A stretch of 64,000 nucleotides of DNA from Hydractinia symbiolongicarpus (taxonomy: Eukaryota > Cnidaria > Hydrozoa > Anthoathecata > Hydractiniidae), in NCBI RefSeq assembly GCF_029227915.1, contig NC_079875.1, positions 40,445,201 to 40,509,200 on the forward strand, read 5' to 3'. Below, in pieces: positions 39,115 to 53,170 of the stretch. Positions within the stretch are counted from its first letter, which is position 1. Every line of letters begins with the position of its first letter. The notes under the pieces are model-generated. The model searched no databases, had not been told where the DNA came from, and was given only the letters and a program-made list of their open reading frames with translations. The position numbers and the translations under genes were made by a program.

Positions 39115-41359
39115 TTCAAAAACTACATTTCATTGACTTTCTAACGGTGTCAGTCCGTTTGAGTTTCAACGGTTGTGTCACATATTCGTACCAACATGTA
39201 TTTAGCGATATTTTTTTATATTACTAGGTTGCATCGCTTTTAACAATGAAATGTTGACTGTGGGAGTTAATTGAACTAACTTTGGGCTGTGACCTGATAA
39301 ATGTGAAAAATCAGACAATTGGACTCCAAGAAATAACATTCTTCTTAATTTGACGTGATTGCCGGATCTAAGCGATTACACTGGCCGCTGTGGTAGCGTT
39401 TCATTTAAGAGTTTAGATAAATAAGTCATTCTTTACTGTGGGACCAATCCTATCCGTTATCGCGCGCTGAAGAAATAGCGACAGTTTCAAAAACTAAATT
39501 TCATTGAATTTCTAAAGGTGTCAGTCCGTTTCAGTTACAACGGTTTGGTCACATAATCGTACGAACAGGTATTTAGCGATATTTTTCTGATATTACTAGG
39601 TTGCATCGCTTTTAACTATGAAACGATTGACTGTGGGACTTAATTGAACTAACTTTGGACTCTGACCTGATAAATGTGATAAATGAGACAATTGGACACC
39701 AAGAAATAACATTCTTCTTAATTTGACATGATTGCCGAAACTCAGCGATTACACTGTGCTCTGTGGTAGCGCTTCATTTAAGAATTAAGTTGAAAAAAGT
39801 CATTTTTTTATTGTGGTACCAATCCTAGACGTTATCGCGCGCTGAGGAAATAGCGACAGTTTCAAAAACTACACTTCATTGTCTTTCTAACGGTGTCAGT
39901 CCGTTTGAGTTACAACGGTTGGGTCACATATTCGTACCAACATGTGTTAAGCGATATTTTTCTGATATTACTTGGTTGCATCGCTTTTAACAATAAAACG
40001 ATTGACTGTGGGACTAAATGGAGCTAACTTTGGACTGTGACCTGATAAATGTGATAAATGAGACAATTGGACTCCAAGAAATAACATTCTTGTTAATTTG
40101 ATGTGATTGCCGGAACTCAGCGATTACACTGGGCACCGTGGTAGCGCTTCATTTGAAAATTAAGCTAAAAAAAGTCATTTTTTTACTGTGGGACCTATCC
40201 TAGCCGTTAGCGCGCGTTGAAGAAAAAGCGACAATTTGAAAAACTATATTTCATTGACTTTCTAACAGTGTCAGTCCGTTTGAGTTACAACGGTTGGGTC
40301 ACATATTCGCACCAACATGTATTTAGCGATATTTTTCTGATATTACCAGGTTGCATCGCTTTTAACGATGAAACGATTGACTGTGGGACTTAATTGAGCT
40401 AACTTTGGACTGTCACCTGATAAATGCGATAAAGGAGACAATTGGACTCCAAGAAAAAACATTCTTCTTAATTTGACATGATTGCCGAAACTCAGCGATT
40501 ACACTGGGCTCTGTGGTAGCGCTTCATTTAAGAATTAAGATAAAAAAGTCATTTTTTTATTGTGGGACCAATCCTACCCGTTATCGCGCGCTGAAGAAAT
40601 AGCGACAGTTTCAAAAACTACATTTCATTGACTTTCTAACGGTGTCAGTCCGTTTGGGTTACAACGGTTGGGTAACATATTCGTACCAACATGTATTTAG
40701 CGACATTTTTCTGATATTACTAGGTTGCATGGCTTTTAACAATGAAACAATTGACTGTGGGACTTAATTGAGCTAACTTTGGACTGTCACCTGATAAATG
40801 TGATAAATGAGACCATTGGACTCCAAGAAATAACATTCTTGTTAACTTGACGTTATTGCCGGAACTCAGCGATTACACTGGGCACTGTGGTAGCGCTTCA
40901 TATAAAAATTAAGCTAAAAACGGTCATTTTTTTACTGTGGGACCTATCCTAGCCGTTAGCGCGCGTTGAAGAAAAAGCGACATTTTCAAAAACTACATTT
41001 CATTGACTTTCTAACGGTGTCAGTCCGTTTGAGTTACAACGTTTGGGTCACATATTTGTACCAACATGTATTTAGCGATATTTTTCTGATATTACCAGGT
41101 TGCATCGCTTTTAACTATGAAAAGATTGACTGTGGGACTTAATTGAGCTAACTTTGGACTGTCACCTGATAAATGCGATAAAAGAGACAATTGGAGTCCA
41201 AGAAAAAACATTCTTCTTAATTTGACATGATTGCTGAAACTCAGCGATTACACTGGGCTCTGTGGTAGCGCTTCATTTAAAAAATAAGCTAAAAAAAGTC
41301 ATTTTTTTCTGTGGGACCTATCCTAGCTGTTAGCGCGCGTTGAAGAAAAAGCGACAGTT
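39115..41359 (+). repeat. 6-monomer higher-order repeat, copy 2 (2,245 bp)
   Basis: The second copy, complete with six monomers. Small differences from its neighbours include CAATTTGAAAAAC at about 40234, GCGACATTTTTC at about 40702 and CGACATTTTCAAAAAC at about 40979. It lacks one T in the T-run before ATATTACTAGG at about 39216, which closes the antisense frame that is open in copies 1 and 3. Confidence 0.9.
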
Positions 41360-43228
41360 TCAAAAACTACATTTCATTGACTTTCTAACGGTGTCAGTCC
41401 GTTTGAGTTTCAACGGTTGTGTCACATATTCGTACCAACATGTATTTAGCGATATTTTTTTTATATTACTAGGTTGCATCGCTTTTAACAATGAAATGTT
41501 GACTGTGGGAGTTAATTGAACTAACTTTGGGCTGTGACCTGATAAATGTGAAAAATCAGACAATTGGACTCCAAGAAATAACATTCTTCTTAATTTGACG
41601 TGATTGCCGGATCTAAGCGATTACACTGGCCGCTGTGGTTGCGTTTCATTTAAGAGTTTAGATAAATAAGTCATTCTTTACTGTGGGACCAATCCTATCC
41701 GTTATCGCGCGCTGAAGAAATAGCGACAGTTTCAAAAACTAAATTTCATTGAATTTCTAAAGGTGTCAGTCCGTTTCAGTTACAACGGTTTGGTCACATA
41801 ATCGTACGAACAGGTATTTAGCGATATTTTTCTGATATTACTAGGTTGCATCGCTTTTAACTATGAAACGATTGACTGTGGGACTTAATTGAACCAACTT
41901 TGGACTCTGACCTGATAAATGTGATAAATGAGACAATTGGACACCAAGAAATAACATTCTTCTTAATTTGACATGATTGCCGAAACTCAGCGATTACACT
42001 GGGCTCTGTTGTAGCGCTTCATTTAAGAATTAAGTTGAAAAAAGTCATTTTTTTATTGTGGTACCAATCCTAGACGTTATCGCGCGCTGAGGAAATAGCG
42101 ACAGTTTCAAAAACTACACTTCATTGTCTTTCTAACGGTGTCAGTCCGTTTGAGTTACAACGGTTGGGTCACATATTCGTACCAACATGTGTTAAGCGAT
42201 ATTTTTCTGATATTACTTGGTTGCATCGCTTTTAACAATAAAACGATTGACTGTGGGACTAAATGGAGCTAACTTTGGACTGTGACCTGATAAATGTGAT
42301 AAATGAGACAATTGGACTCCAAGAAATAACATTCTTGTTAATTTGATGTGATTGCCGGAACTCAGCGATTACACTGGGCACCGTGGTAGCGCTTCATTTG
42401 AAAATTAAGCTAAAAAAAGTCATTTTTTTACTGTGGGACCTATCCTAGCCGTTAGCGCGCGTTGAAGAAAAAGCGACAATTTCAAAAACTATATTTCATT
42501 GACTTTCTAACAGTGTCAGTCCGTTTGAGTTACAACGGTTGGGTCACATATTCGTACCAACATGTATTTAGCGATATTTTTCTGATATTACCAGGTTGCA
42601 TCGCTTTTAACGATGAAACGATTGACTGTGGGACTTAATTGAGCTAACTTTGGACTGTCACCTGATAAATGCGATAAAGGAGACAATTGGACTCCAAGAA
42701 AAAACATTCTTCTTAATTTGACATGATTGCCGAAACTCAGCGATTACACTGGGCTCTGTGGTAGCGCTTCATTTAAGAATTAAGATAAAAAAGTCATTTT
42801 TTTATTGTGGGACCAATCCTACCCGTTATCGCGCGCTGAAGAAATAGCGACAGTTTCAAAAACTACATTTCATTGACTTTCTAACGGTGTCAGTCCGTTT
42901 GAGTTACAACGTTTGGGTCACATATTTGTACCAACATGTATTTAGCGATATTTTTCTGATATTACAGGTTGCATCGCTTTTAACTATGAAAAGATTGACT
43001 GTGGGACTTAATTGAGCTAACTTTGGACTGTCACCTGATAAATGCGATAAAAGAGACAATTGGAGTCCAAGAAAAAACATTCTTCTTAATTTGACATGAT
43101 TGCTGAAACTCAGCGATTACACTGGGCTCTGTGGTAGCGCTTCATTTAAAAAATAAGCTAAAAAAAGTCATTTTTTTCTGTGGGACCTATCCTAGCCGTT
43201 AGCGCGCGTTGAAGAAAAAGCGACAGTT
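41360..43228 (+). repeat. 6-monomer repeat, copy 3 with one monomer deleted (1,869 bp)
   Basis: This matches copy 2 until about 42890, then jumps to sequence that lies one monomer further on in copy 2: GAGTTACAACGTTTGGG follows directly where TTTGGGTTACAACGG is expected. The unit is therefore five monomers (1,869 bp) and the 374-bp phase is kept, as unequal in-register exchange would produce. TTACAGGTTGC at about 42962 has also lost one base. Confidence 0.88.
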
Positions 43229-44390
43229 TCAAAAACTACATTTCATTGACTTTCTAACGGTGTCAGTCCGTTTGAGTTTCAACGGTTGTGTCACATATTC
43301 GTACCAACATGTATTTAGCGATATTTTTCTGATATTACTAGGTTGCATCTCTTTTAACTATGAAACGATTGACTGTGGGACTTAATTAAGCCAACTTTGG
43401 ACTGTCACCTGATAAATGCGATAAAGGAGACAATTGGACTCCAAGAAAAATTATTCTTCTTAACTTGACGTGATTGCCGGATCTAAGCGATTACACTGGC
43501 CGCTGTGGTAGCGTTTCATTTAAGAGTTTAGATAAATAAGTCATTCTTTACTGTGGGACAAATCCTATCCGTTATCGCGCGCTGAAGAAATAGCGACAGT
43601 TTCAAAAACTAAATTTCATTGAATTTCTAAAGGTGTCAGTCCGTTTCAGTTACAACGGTTTGGTCACATAATCGTACGAACAGGTATTTAGCGATATTTT
43701 TCTGATATTACTAGGTTGCATCGCTTTTAACTATGAAACGATTGACTGTGGGACTTAATTGAACTAACTTTGGACTCTGACCTGATAAATGTGATAAATG
43801 AGACAATTGGACACCAAGAAATAACATTCTTCTTAATTTGACATGATTGCCGAAACTCAGCGATTACACTGGGCTCTGTGGTAGCGCTTCATTTAAGAAT
43901 TAAGTTGAAAAAAGTCATTTTTTTATTGTGGTACCAATCCTAGACGTTATCGCGCGCTAAGGAAATAGCGACAGTTTCAAAAACTACACTTCATTGTCTT
44001 TCTAACGGTGTCAGTCCGTTTGAGTTACAACGGTTGGGTCACATATTCGTACCAACATGTGTTAAGCGATATTTTTCTGATATTACTTGGTTGCATCGCT
44101 TTTAACAATAAAACGATTGACTGTGGGACTAAATGGAGCTAACTTTGGACTGTGACCTGATAAATGTGATAAATGAGACAATTGGACTCCAAGAAATAAC
44201 ATTCTTGTTAATTTGATGTGATTGCCGGAACTCAGCGATTACACTGGGCACCGTGGTAGCGCTTCATTTGAAAATTGAGCTAAAAAAAGTCATTTTTTTA
44301 CTGTGGGCCCTATCGTAGCCGTTAGCGCGCGTTGAAGAAAAAGCGACAATTTCAAAAACTATATTTCATTGACTTTCTAACAGTGTCAGT
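43229..44390 (+). repeat. 6-monomer repeat, copy 4, partial and chimeric
   Basis: The first ~230 bp match the 3-monomer family (TTGCATCTCTTTTAAC, TTAAGCC, TTATTCTTCTTAAC). From GCCGGATCTAAGCG (43476) on it follows the 6-monomer order: GGACACC at 43809, TTGTCTTTC and GTTAAGCG. It breaks off near 44390, where GATATTGTTCTG replaces the expected GATATTTTTCTG. AAAATTGAGC and GGGCCCTATCG at about 44275-44315 are private changes. Confidence 0.8.
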
Positions 44391-47300
44391 GCCTTTGAGT
44401 TACAACGGTTGGGTCACATATTCGTACCAACATGTATTTAGCGATATTGTTCTGATATTACTAGGTTGCATCGCTTTTAACAATGAAACGATTGGCTGTG
44501 GGACTTAATTGAGCAAACTTTGGACTGTCACCTGATAAATGTGAAAAATGAGACAATTGGACTCGAAGAAAAAACATTCTTCTTAATTTGACATGATTGC
44601 CGAAACTCAGCGATTACACTGGGCTCTGTGGTAGCGCTTCATTTAAGAGTTTAGATAAATAAGTCATTCTTTACTGTGGGACCAATCCTATCCGTTATCG
44701 CGCGCTGAAGAAATAGCGACAGTTTTAAAAACTAAATTTCATTGACTTTCGAACGGCGTCAGTCCGTTTCAGTTACAACGGTTTGGTCACATATTCGTAC
44801 CAACATGTATTTAGCGATATTTTTTTGATATTACTAGGTTGCATCGCTTTTAACAATGAAACGATTGACTGTGGGACATAATTGAACTAATTTTTGGACT
44901 GTGACCTGATAAATGTGATAAATGAGACAATTGGACTCCAAGAAATACCATTATTGTTAATTTGACGTGATTGACGGAACTCAGCGATTACACTGGGCAC
45001 TGTGGTAGCGCTTCATTTAAAAATTAGGCTAAAAAAAGTCATTTTTTCATTGTGGGACCAACCCTAGCCATTATCCTGCCCTGAGGAAATAGCGACAGTT
45101 TCAAAAACTACATTTCATTGACTTTCTAACGGTGTCAGTCCGTTTGAGTTTCAACGGTTGTGTCACATATTCGTACCAACATGTATTTAGCGATATTTTT
45201 TTGATATTACTAGGTTGCATCGCTTTTAACAATGAAATGTTGACTGTGGTAGTTAGTTGAACTAACTTTGGGCTGTGACCTGATAAATGTGAAAAATCAG
45301 ACAATTGGACTCCAAGAAATAACATTCTTGTTAATTTCACGTGATTGCCGGAACTCAGCGATTACACTGGGCACTGTGATAGCGCTTCATTTAAAAATTA
45401 AGCTAAAAAAAGTCATTTTTTTCTGTGGGACCTATCCTAGCCGTTAGCGCGCGTTGAAGAAAAAGCGACAGTTTCAAAAACTACATTTCATTGACTTTCT
45501 AACAGTGGCAATCCCTTTGAGTTACAACGGTTGAGTCACATATTCGTACCAACATGTATTTAGCGATATTTTTCTGATATTACTAGGTTGCATCGCTTTT
45601 AACAATGAAACGTTGACTGTGGGACTTAATTGCACTAACTCTGGACTGTGACCTGATAAATGTGATAAATCAGACAATTGGACTCCAAGAAATAACATTC
45701 TTGTTAATTTGATGTGATTGCCGGAACTCAGCGATTACACTGCGCACTGTGGTAGCGCTTCATTTAAAAATTAAGCTAAAAAAAGTCATTTTTTTTCTGT
45801 GGGACCTATCCTAGCCGTTATCGCGCGCTGAAGATATAGAGACAGTTTCAAAAACTACATTTCATTGGCTTTCTAACGGTGTCAGTCCGTTTGAGTTACA
45901 ACGGTTGTGTCACATATTCGTACCAACATGTATTTAGCGATATTTTTCAAGTATTACCAGGTTGCATCGCTTTTAACAATGAAACGATTGACTGTGGGAC
46001 TTAATTGAGCTAACTTTGGACTGTGACCTGATAAATGTGATAAATGAGACAATTGGACTCCAAGAAATAACAGTCTTGTTAATTTGATGTGATTTCCGGA
46101 ACTTAGCGATTACACTGGGCACTGTTGTAGCGCTTCATTTAAAAATTAGGCTAAAAAAAGTCATTTTTTTACTGTGTGACCTATCCTAGCCGTTAGCGCG
46201 CGTTGAAGAAAAAGCGACAGTTTCAAAAACTACATTTCATTGACTTTCTAACGGTGTCAGTCCCTTTGAGTTGCAACGGTTGGGTCACATACTCGTACCA
46301 ACATGTATTTAGCGATATTTTTCTAATATTACTAGGTTGCATCGCTTTTAACTATGAAACGATTGACTGTGGGACATAATTAAGCTAACTTTGGACTGTC
46401 ACCTGATAAATGTGAAAAATGAGACAATTGGACTCCAAGAAAAAACATTCTTCTTAATTTGACATGATTGCCGAAACTCAGCGATTACACTGGGCTCTGT
46501 GGTAGCGCTTCATTTAAGAGTTTAGATAAATAAGTCATTCTTTACTGTGGGACCAATCCTATCCGTTATCGCGCGCTGAAGAAATAGCGACAGTTTTAAA
46601 AACTAAATTTCATTGACTTTCGAACGGCGTCAGTCCGTTTCAGTTACAACGGTTTGGTCACATATTCGTACCAACATGTATTTAGCGATATTTTTTTGAT
46701 ATTACTAGGTTGCATTGCTTTTAACAATGAAACGATTGACTGTGGGACATAATTGAACTAACTTTGGACTGTGACCTGATAAATGTGATAAATGAGACAA
46801 TTGGACTCCAAGAAATACCATTATTGTTAATTTGACGTGATTGACGGAACTCAGCGACTACACTGGGCACTGTGGTAGGGCTTCATTTAAAAAATAAGCT
46901 AAAAAAAGTAATTTTTTTCTGTGGGACCTATCCTAGCCGTTAGCGCGCGTTGAAGAAAAAGCGACAGTTTCAAAAACTACATTTCATTGTCTTTCTAACG
47001 GTGTCAGTCCGTTTGAGTTACAACGGTTGGGTCACATATTCGTACCAACATGTGTTAAGCGATATTTTTCTGATATTACTTGGTTGCATCGCTTTTAACA
47101 ATAAAACGATTGACTGTGGGACTAAATGGAGCTAACTTTGGACTGTGACCTGATAAATGTGATAAATGAGACAATTGGACTCCAAGAAATAACATTCTTG
47201 TTATTTTGATGTGATTGCCGGAACTCAGCGATTACACTGGGCTCTGTGGTAGCGCTTCATTTAAGAGTTTAGATAAATAAGTCATTCTTTACTGTGGGAC

Positions 47301-48849
47301 CAATCCTATCCGTTATCGCGCGCTGAAGAAATAGCGACAGTTTTAAAAACTAAATTTCATTGACTTTCGAACGGTGTCAGTCCGTTTCAGTTACAACGGT
47401 TTGGTCACATATTCGTACCAACATGTATTTAGCGATATTTTTTTGATATTACTAGGTTGCATCGCTTTTAACAATGAAACGATTGACTGTGGGACGTAAT
47501 TGAACTAACTTTGGACTGTGACCTGATAAATGTGATAAATGAGACAATTGGACTGCAAGAAATACCATTATTGTTAATTTGACGTGATTGACGGAACTCA
47601 GCGATTACACTGGGCACTGTGGTAGCGCTTCATTTAAAAAATAAGCTAAAAAAAGTCATTTTTTTCTGTGGGACCTATCCTAGCCGTTAGCGCGCGTTGA
47701 AGAAAAAGCGACAGTTTCAAAAACTACATTTCATTGACTTTCTAACGGTGTCAGTCCGTTTGAGTTACAACGGTTGGGTCACATATTCGTACCAACATGT
47801 ATTTAGCGATATTTTTCTGATATTACTAGGTTGCATCTCTTTTAACTATGAAACGATTGACTGTGGGACTTAATTAAGCCAACTTTGGACTGTCACCTGA
47901 TAAATGCGATAAAGGAGACAATTGGACCCCAAGAAAACTTATTCTTCTTAATTTGACATGATTGCCGAAACTCAGCGATTACACTGGACTCTGTGGCAGC
48001 GCTTCATTTAAGAATTATGATAAAAAAGTCATTTTTTTATTGTGGGACCAATCCTAGACATTATCGCGCGCTGAGGAAATAGCGACAGTTTCAAAAACTA
48101 CATTTCATTGACTTTCTAACGGTGTCAGTCCGTTTGAGTTTCAACGGTTGTGTCACATATTCGTACCAACATGTATTTAGCGATATGTTTTTGATATTAC
48201 TAGGTTGCATCGCTTTTAACAATGAAATGTTGACTGTGGGAGTTAATTGAACTAACTTTGGGCTGTGACCTGATAAATGTGAAAAATCAGACAATTGGAC
48301 TCCAAGAAATAACATTCTTGTTAATTTGACGTGATTGCCGGAACTCAGCGATTACACTGGGCACTGTGATAGCGCTTCATTTAAAAATTAAGCTAAAAAA
48401 AGTCATTTTTTCTGTGGGACCTATCCTAGCCGTTAGCGCGCGTTGAAGAAAAAGCGACAGTTTCAAAAACTACATTTCATTGACTTTCTAACAGTGTCAG
48501 TCCCTTTGAGTTACAACGGTTGAGTCACATATTCGTACCAACATGTATTTAGCGATATTTTTCTGATATTACTAGGTTGCATCGCTTTTAACAATGAAAC
48601 GTTGACTGTGGGACTTAATTGCACTAACTTTGGCCTGTGACCTGATAAATGTGATAAATCAGACAATTGGACTCCAAGAAATAACATTCTTGTTAATTTG
48701 ATGTGATTGCCGGAACTCAGCGATTACACTGGGCACTGTGGTAGCGCTTCATTTAAAAATTAAGCTAAAAAAAGTCATTTTTTTTCTGTGGGACCTATCC
48801 TAGCCGTTATCGCGCGCTGAAGAAATAGAGACTGTTTCAAAAACTACAT
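44391..48849 (+). repeat. Mosaic satellite with 8-, 5- and 2-monomer echoes
   Basis: About twelve monomers. 45101-45840 and 48091-48830 correspond at an offset of 2,990 bp (eight monomers). The GAGTTTAGATAAAT monomer lies at 44647, 46518 and 47265 (1,871 and 747 bp apart), each followed by TTTCGAACGGCGTC or TTTCGAACGGTGTC. 45947 has the TCAAGTATTACCAGG change. No gene. Confidence 0.75.
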
Positions 48850-51094
48850 TTTATTGACTTTCTAACGGTGTCAGTCCCTTTGAGTTGCAACGGTTGGGTC
48901 ACATACTCGTACCAACATGTATTTAGCGATATTTTTCTAATATTACTAGGTTGCATCGCTTTTAACTATGAAACGATTGACTGTGGGACATAATTAAGCT
49001 AACTTTGGACTGTCACCTGATAAATGTGAAAAATGAGACAATTGGACTCCAAGAAATAACAGTCTTGTTAATTTGATGTGATTGCCGGAACTTAGCGATT
49101 ACACTGGGCACTGTGGTAGCGCTTCATTTAAAAATTAGGCTAAAAAAAGTCATTTTTTTACTGTGTGACCTATCCTAGCCGTTAGCGCGCGTTGAAGAAA
49201 AAGCGACAGTTTCAAAAACTACATTTCATTGACTTTCTAACGGTGTCAGTCCCTTTGAGTTGCAACGGTTGGGTCACATACTCGTACCAACATGTATTTA
49301 GCGATATTTTTCTGATATTACTAGGTTGCATCGCTTTTAACTATGAAACGATTGACTGTGGGACATAATTAAGCTAACTTTGGACTGTCACCTGATAAAT
49401 GTGAAAAATGAGACAATTGGACTCCAAGAAAAAACATTCTTCTTAATTTGACATGATTGCCGAAACTCAGCGATTACACTGGGCTCTGTGGTAGCGCTTC
49501 ATTTAAGAGTTTAGATAAATAAGTCATTCTTTACTGTGGGACCAATCCTATCCGTTATCGCGCGCTGAAGAAATAGCAACAGTTTTAAAAACTAAATTTC
49601 ATTGACTTTCGAACGGCGTCAGTCCGTTTGAGTTTCAACGGTTGTGTCACATATTCATACCAACATGTATTTAGCGATATTTTTTTGATATTACTAGGTT
49701 GCATCGCTTTTAACAATGAAACGTTGACTGTGGGACTTAATTGAACTAACTTTGGACTGTCACCTGATAAACGCGATAAAGGAGACAATTGGACTCCAAG
49801 AAATAACATTCTTCTTAATTTGACGTGATTGCCGGATCTAAGCGATTACACTGGCCGCTGTGGTAGCGTTTCATTTAAGAGTTTAGATAAATAAGTCATT
49901 CTTTACTGTGGGACCAATCCTGTCCGTTATCGCGCGCTGAAGAAATAGCGACAGTTTCAAAAACTAAATTTCATTGAATTTCTAACGGTGTCAGTCCGTT
50001 TCAGTTACAACGGTTTGGTCACATAATCGTACGAACATGTATTTAGCGATATTTTTCTGATATTACTAGGTTGCATCGCTTTTAACTATGAAACGATTGA
50101 CTGTGGGACTTAATTGAACTAACTTTGGACTCTGACCTGATAAATGTGATAAATGAGACAATTGGACACCAAGAAATAACATTCTTCTTAATTTGACATG
50201 ATTGCCGAAACTCAGCGATTACACTGGGCTCTGTGGTAGCGCTTCATTTAAGAATTAAGTTAAAAAAAGTCATTTTTTTATTGTGGTACCAATCCTAGAC
50301 GTTATCGCGCGCTGAGGAAATAGCGACAGTTTCAAAAACTACACTTCATTGTCTTTCTAACGTTGTCAGTCCGTTTGAGTTACAACAGTTGGGTCACATA
50401 TTCGTACCAACATGTGTTTAGCGATATTTTTCTGATATTACTTGGTTGCATCGCTTTTAACGATGAAACGATTGACTGTGGGACTAAATGGAGCTAACTT
50501 TGTACTGTGACCTGATAAATGTGATAAATGAGACAATTGGACTCCAAGAAATAACATTCTTGTTAATTTGATGTGATTGCCGGAACTCAGCGATTACACT
50601 GGGCACCGTGGTAGCGCTTCATTTGAAAATTAAGCTAAAAAAAGTCATTTTTTTACTGTGGGACCTATCCTAGCCGTTAGCGCGCGTTGAAGAAAAAGCG
50701 ACAATTTCAAAAACTATATTTCATTGACTTTCTAACAGTGTCAGTCCCTTTGAGTTACAACGGTTGGGTCACATATTCGTACCAACATGTATTTAGCGAT
50801 ATTGTTCTGATATTACTAGGTTGCATCGCTTTTAACAATGAAACGATTGACTGTGGGACTTAATTGAGCTAACTTTGGACTGTCACCTGATAAATGTGAT
50901 AAATCAGACAATTGGACTCCAAGAAATAACAGTCTTGTTAATTTGATGTGATTGCCGGAACTTAGCGATTACACTGGGCACTGTGGTAGCGCTTCATTTA
51001 AAAATTAGGCTAAAAAAAGTCATTTTTTTACTGTGTGACCTATCCTAGCCGTTAGCGCGCGTTGAAGAAAAAGCGACAGTTTCAAAAACTAAAT
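48850..51094 (+). repeat. 6-monomer higher-order repeat of second kind, copy 1 (2,245 bp)
   Basis: The anchors AGTCTTGTTAATTTG (49061 and 51306), GCCGGATCT (49831 and 52076) and GGACACC (50164 and 52409) give an offset of 2,245 bp. The monomer order differs from the 36.9-44.4 kb family, although several monomers are shared. Shared markers are CATACTCGTACC, GGACATAATTAAGC, AAGAAATAGCAACAG, GATAAACGCGATAAAGG, CCTGTCCGTTATC and TCTAACGTTGTC. Confidence 0.88.
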
Positions 51095-53170
51095 TTCATT
51101 GACTTTCTAACGGTGTCAGTCCCTTTGAGTTGCAACGGTTGGGTCACATACTCGTACCAACATGTATTTAGCGATATTTTTCTAATATTACTAGGTTGCA
51201 TCGCTTTTAACTATGAAACGATTGACTGTGGGACATAATTAAGCTAACTTTGGACTGTCACCTGATAAATGTGAAAAATGAGACAATTGGACTCCAAGAA
51301 ATAACAGTCTTGTTAATTTGATGTGATTGCCGGAACTTAGCGATTACACTGGGCACTGTGGTAGCGCTTCATTTAAAAATTAGGCTAAAAAAAGTCATTT
51401 TTTTACTGTGTGACCTATCCTAGCCGTTAGCGCGCGTTGAAGAAAAAGCGACAGTTTCAAAAACTACATTTCATTGACTTTCTAACGGTGTCAGTCCCTT
51501 TGAGTTGCAACGGTTGGGTCACATACTCGTACCAACATGTATTTAGCGATATTTTTCTGATATTACTAGGTTGCATCGCTTTTAACTATGAAACGATTGA
51601 CTGTGGGACATAATTAAGCTAACTTTGGACTGTCACCTGATAAATGTGAAAAATGAGACAATTGGACTCCAAGAAAAAACATTCTTCTTAATTTGACATG
51701 ATTGCCGAAACTCAGCGATTACACTGGGCTCTGTGGTAGCGCTTCATTTAAGAGATTAGATAAATAAGTCATTCTTTACTGTGGGACCAATCCTATCCGT
51801 TATCGCGCGCTGAAGAAATAGCAACAGTTTTAAAAACTAAATTTCATTGACTTTCGAACGGCGTCAGTCCGTTTGAGTTTCAACGGTTGTGTCACATATT
51901 CATACCAACATGTATTTAGCGATATTTTTTTGATATTACTAGGTTGCATCGCTTTTAACAATGAAACGTTGACTGTGGGACTTAATTGAACTAACTTTGG
52001 ACTGTCACCTGATAAACGCGATAAAGGAGACAATTGGACTCCAAGAAATAACATTCTTCTTAATTTGACGTGATTGCCGGATCTAAGCGATTACACTGGC
52101 CGCTGTGGTAGCGTTTCATTTAAGAGTTTAGATAAATAAGTCATTCTTTACTGTGGGACCAATCCTGTCCGTTATCGCGCGCTGAAGAAATAGCGACAGT
52201 TTCAAAAACTAAATTTCATTGAATTTCTAACGGTGTCAGTCCGTTTCAGTTACAACGGTTTGGTCACATAATCGTACGAACATGTATTTAGCGATATTTT
52301 TCTGATATTACTAGGTTGCATCGCTTTTAACTATGAAACGATTGACTGTGGGACTTAATTGAACTAACTTTGGACTCTGACCTGATAAATGTGATAAATG
52401 AGACAATTGGACACCAAGAAATAACATTCTTCTTAATTTGACATGATTGCCGAAACTCAGCGATTACACTGGGCTCTGTGGTAGCGCTTCATTTAAGAAT
52501 TAAGTTAAAAAAAGTCATTTTTTTATTGTGGTACCAATCCTAGACGTTATCGCGCGCTGAGGAAATAGCGACAGTTTCAAAAACTACACTTCATTGTCTT
52601 TCTAACGTTGTCAGTCCGTTTGAGTTACAACAGTTGGGTCACATATTCGTACCAACATGTGTTTAGCGATATTTTTCTGATATTACTTGGTTGCATCGCT
52701 TTTAACGATGAAACGATTGACTGTGGGACTAAATGGAGCTAACTTTGTACTGTGACCTGATAAATGTGATAAATGAGACAATTGGACTCCAAGAAATAAC
52801 ATTCTTGTTAATTTGATGTGATTGCCGGAACTCAGCGATTACACTGGGCACCGTGGTAGCGCTTCATTTGAAAATTAAGCTAAAAAAAGTCATTTTTTTA
52901 CTGTGGGACCTATCCTAGCCGTTAGCGCGCGTTGAAGAAAAAGCGACAATTTCAAAAACTATATTTCATTGACTTTCTAACAGTGTCAGTCCCTTTGAGT
53001 TACAACGGTTGGGTCACATATTCGTACCAACATGTATTTAGCGATATTGTTCTGATATTACTAGGTTGCATCGCTTTTAACAATGAAACGATTGACTGTG
53101 GGACTTAATTGAGCTAACTTTGGACTGTCACCTGATAAATGTGATAAATCAGACAATTGGACTCCAAGAA
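51095..53170 (+). repeat. 6-monomer higher-order repeat of second kind, copy 2
   Basis: The second copy matches until about 53170, where ACATTCTTCTAAATTTG replaces ACAGTCTTGTTAATTTG. The monomer that would end the unit is replaced by GCAATTACACTAGGC and GAGGAAATTGG monomers. One difference within the unit is AAGAGATTAGATAAAT (51754) against AAGAGTTTAGATAAAT. Confidence 0.85.
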
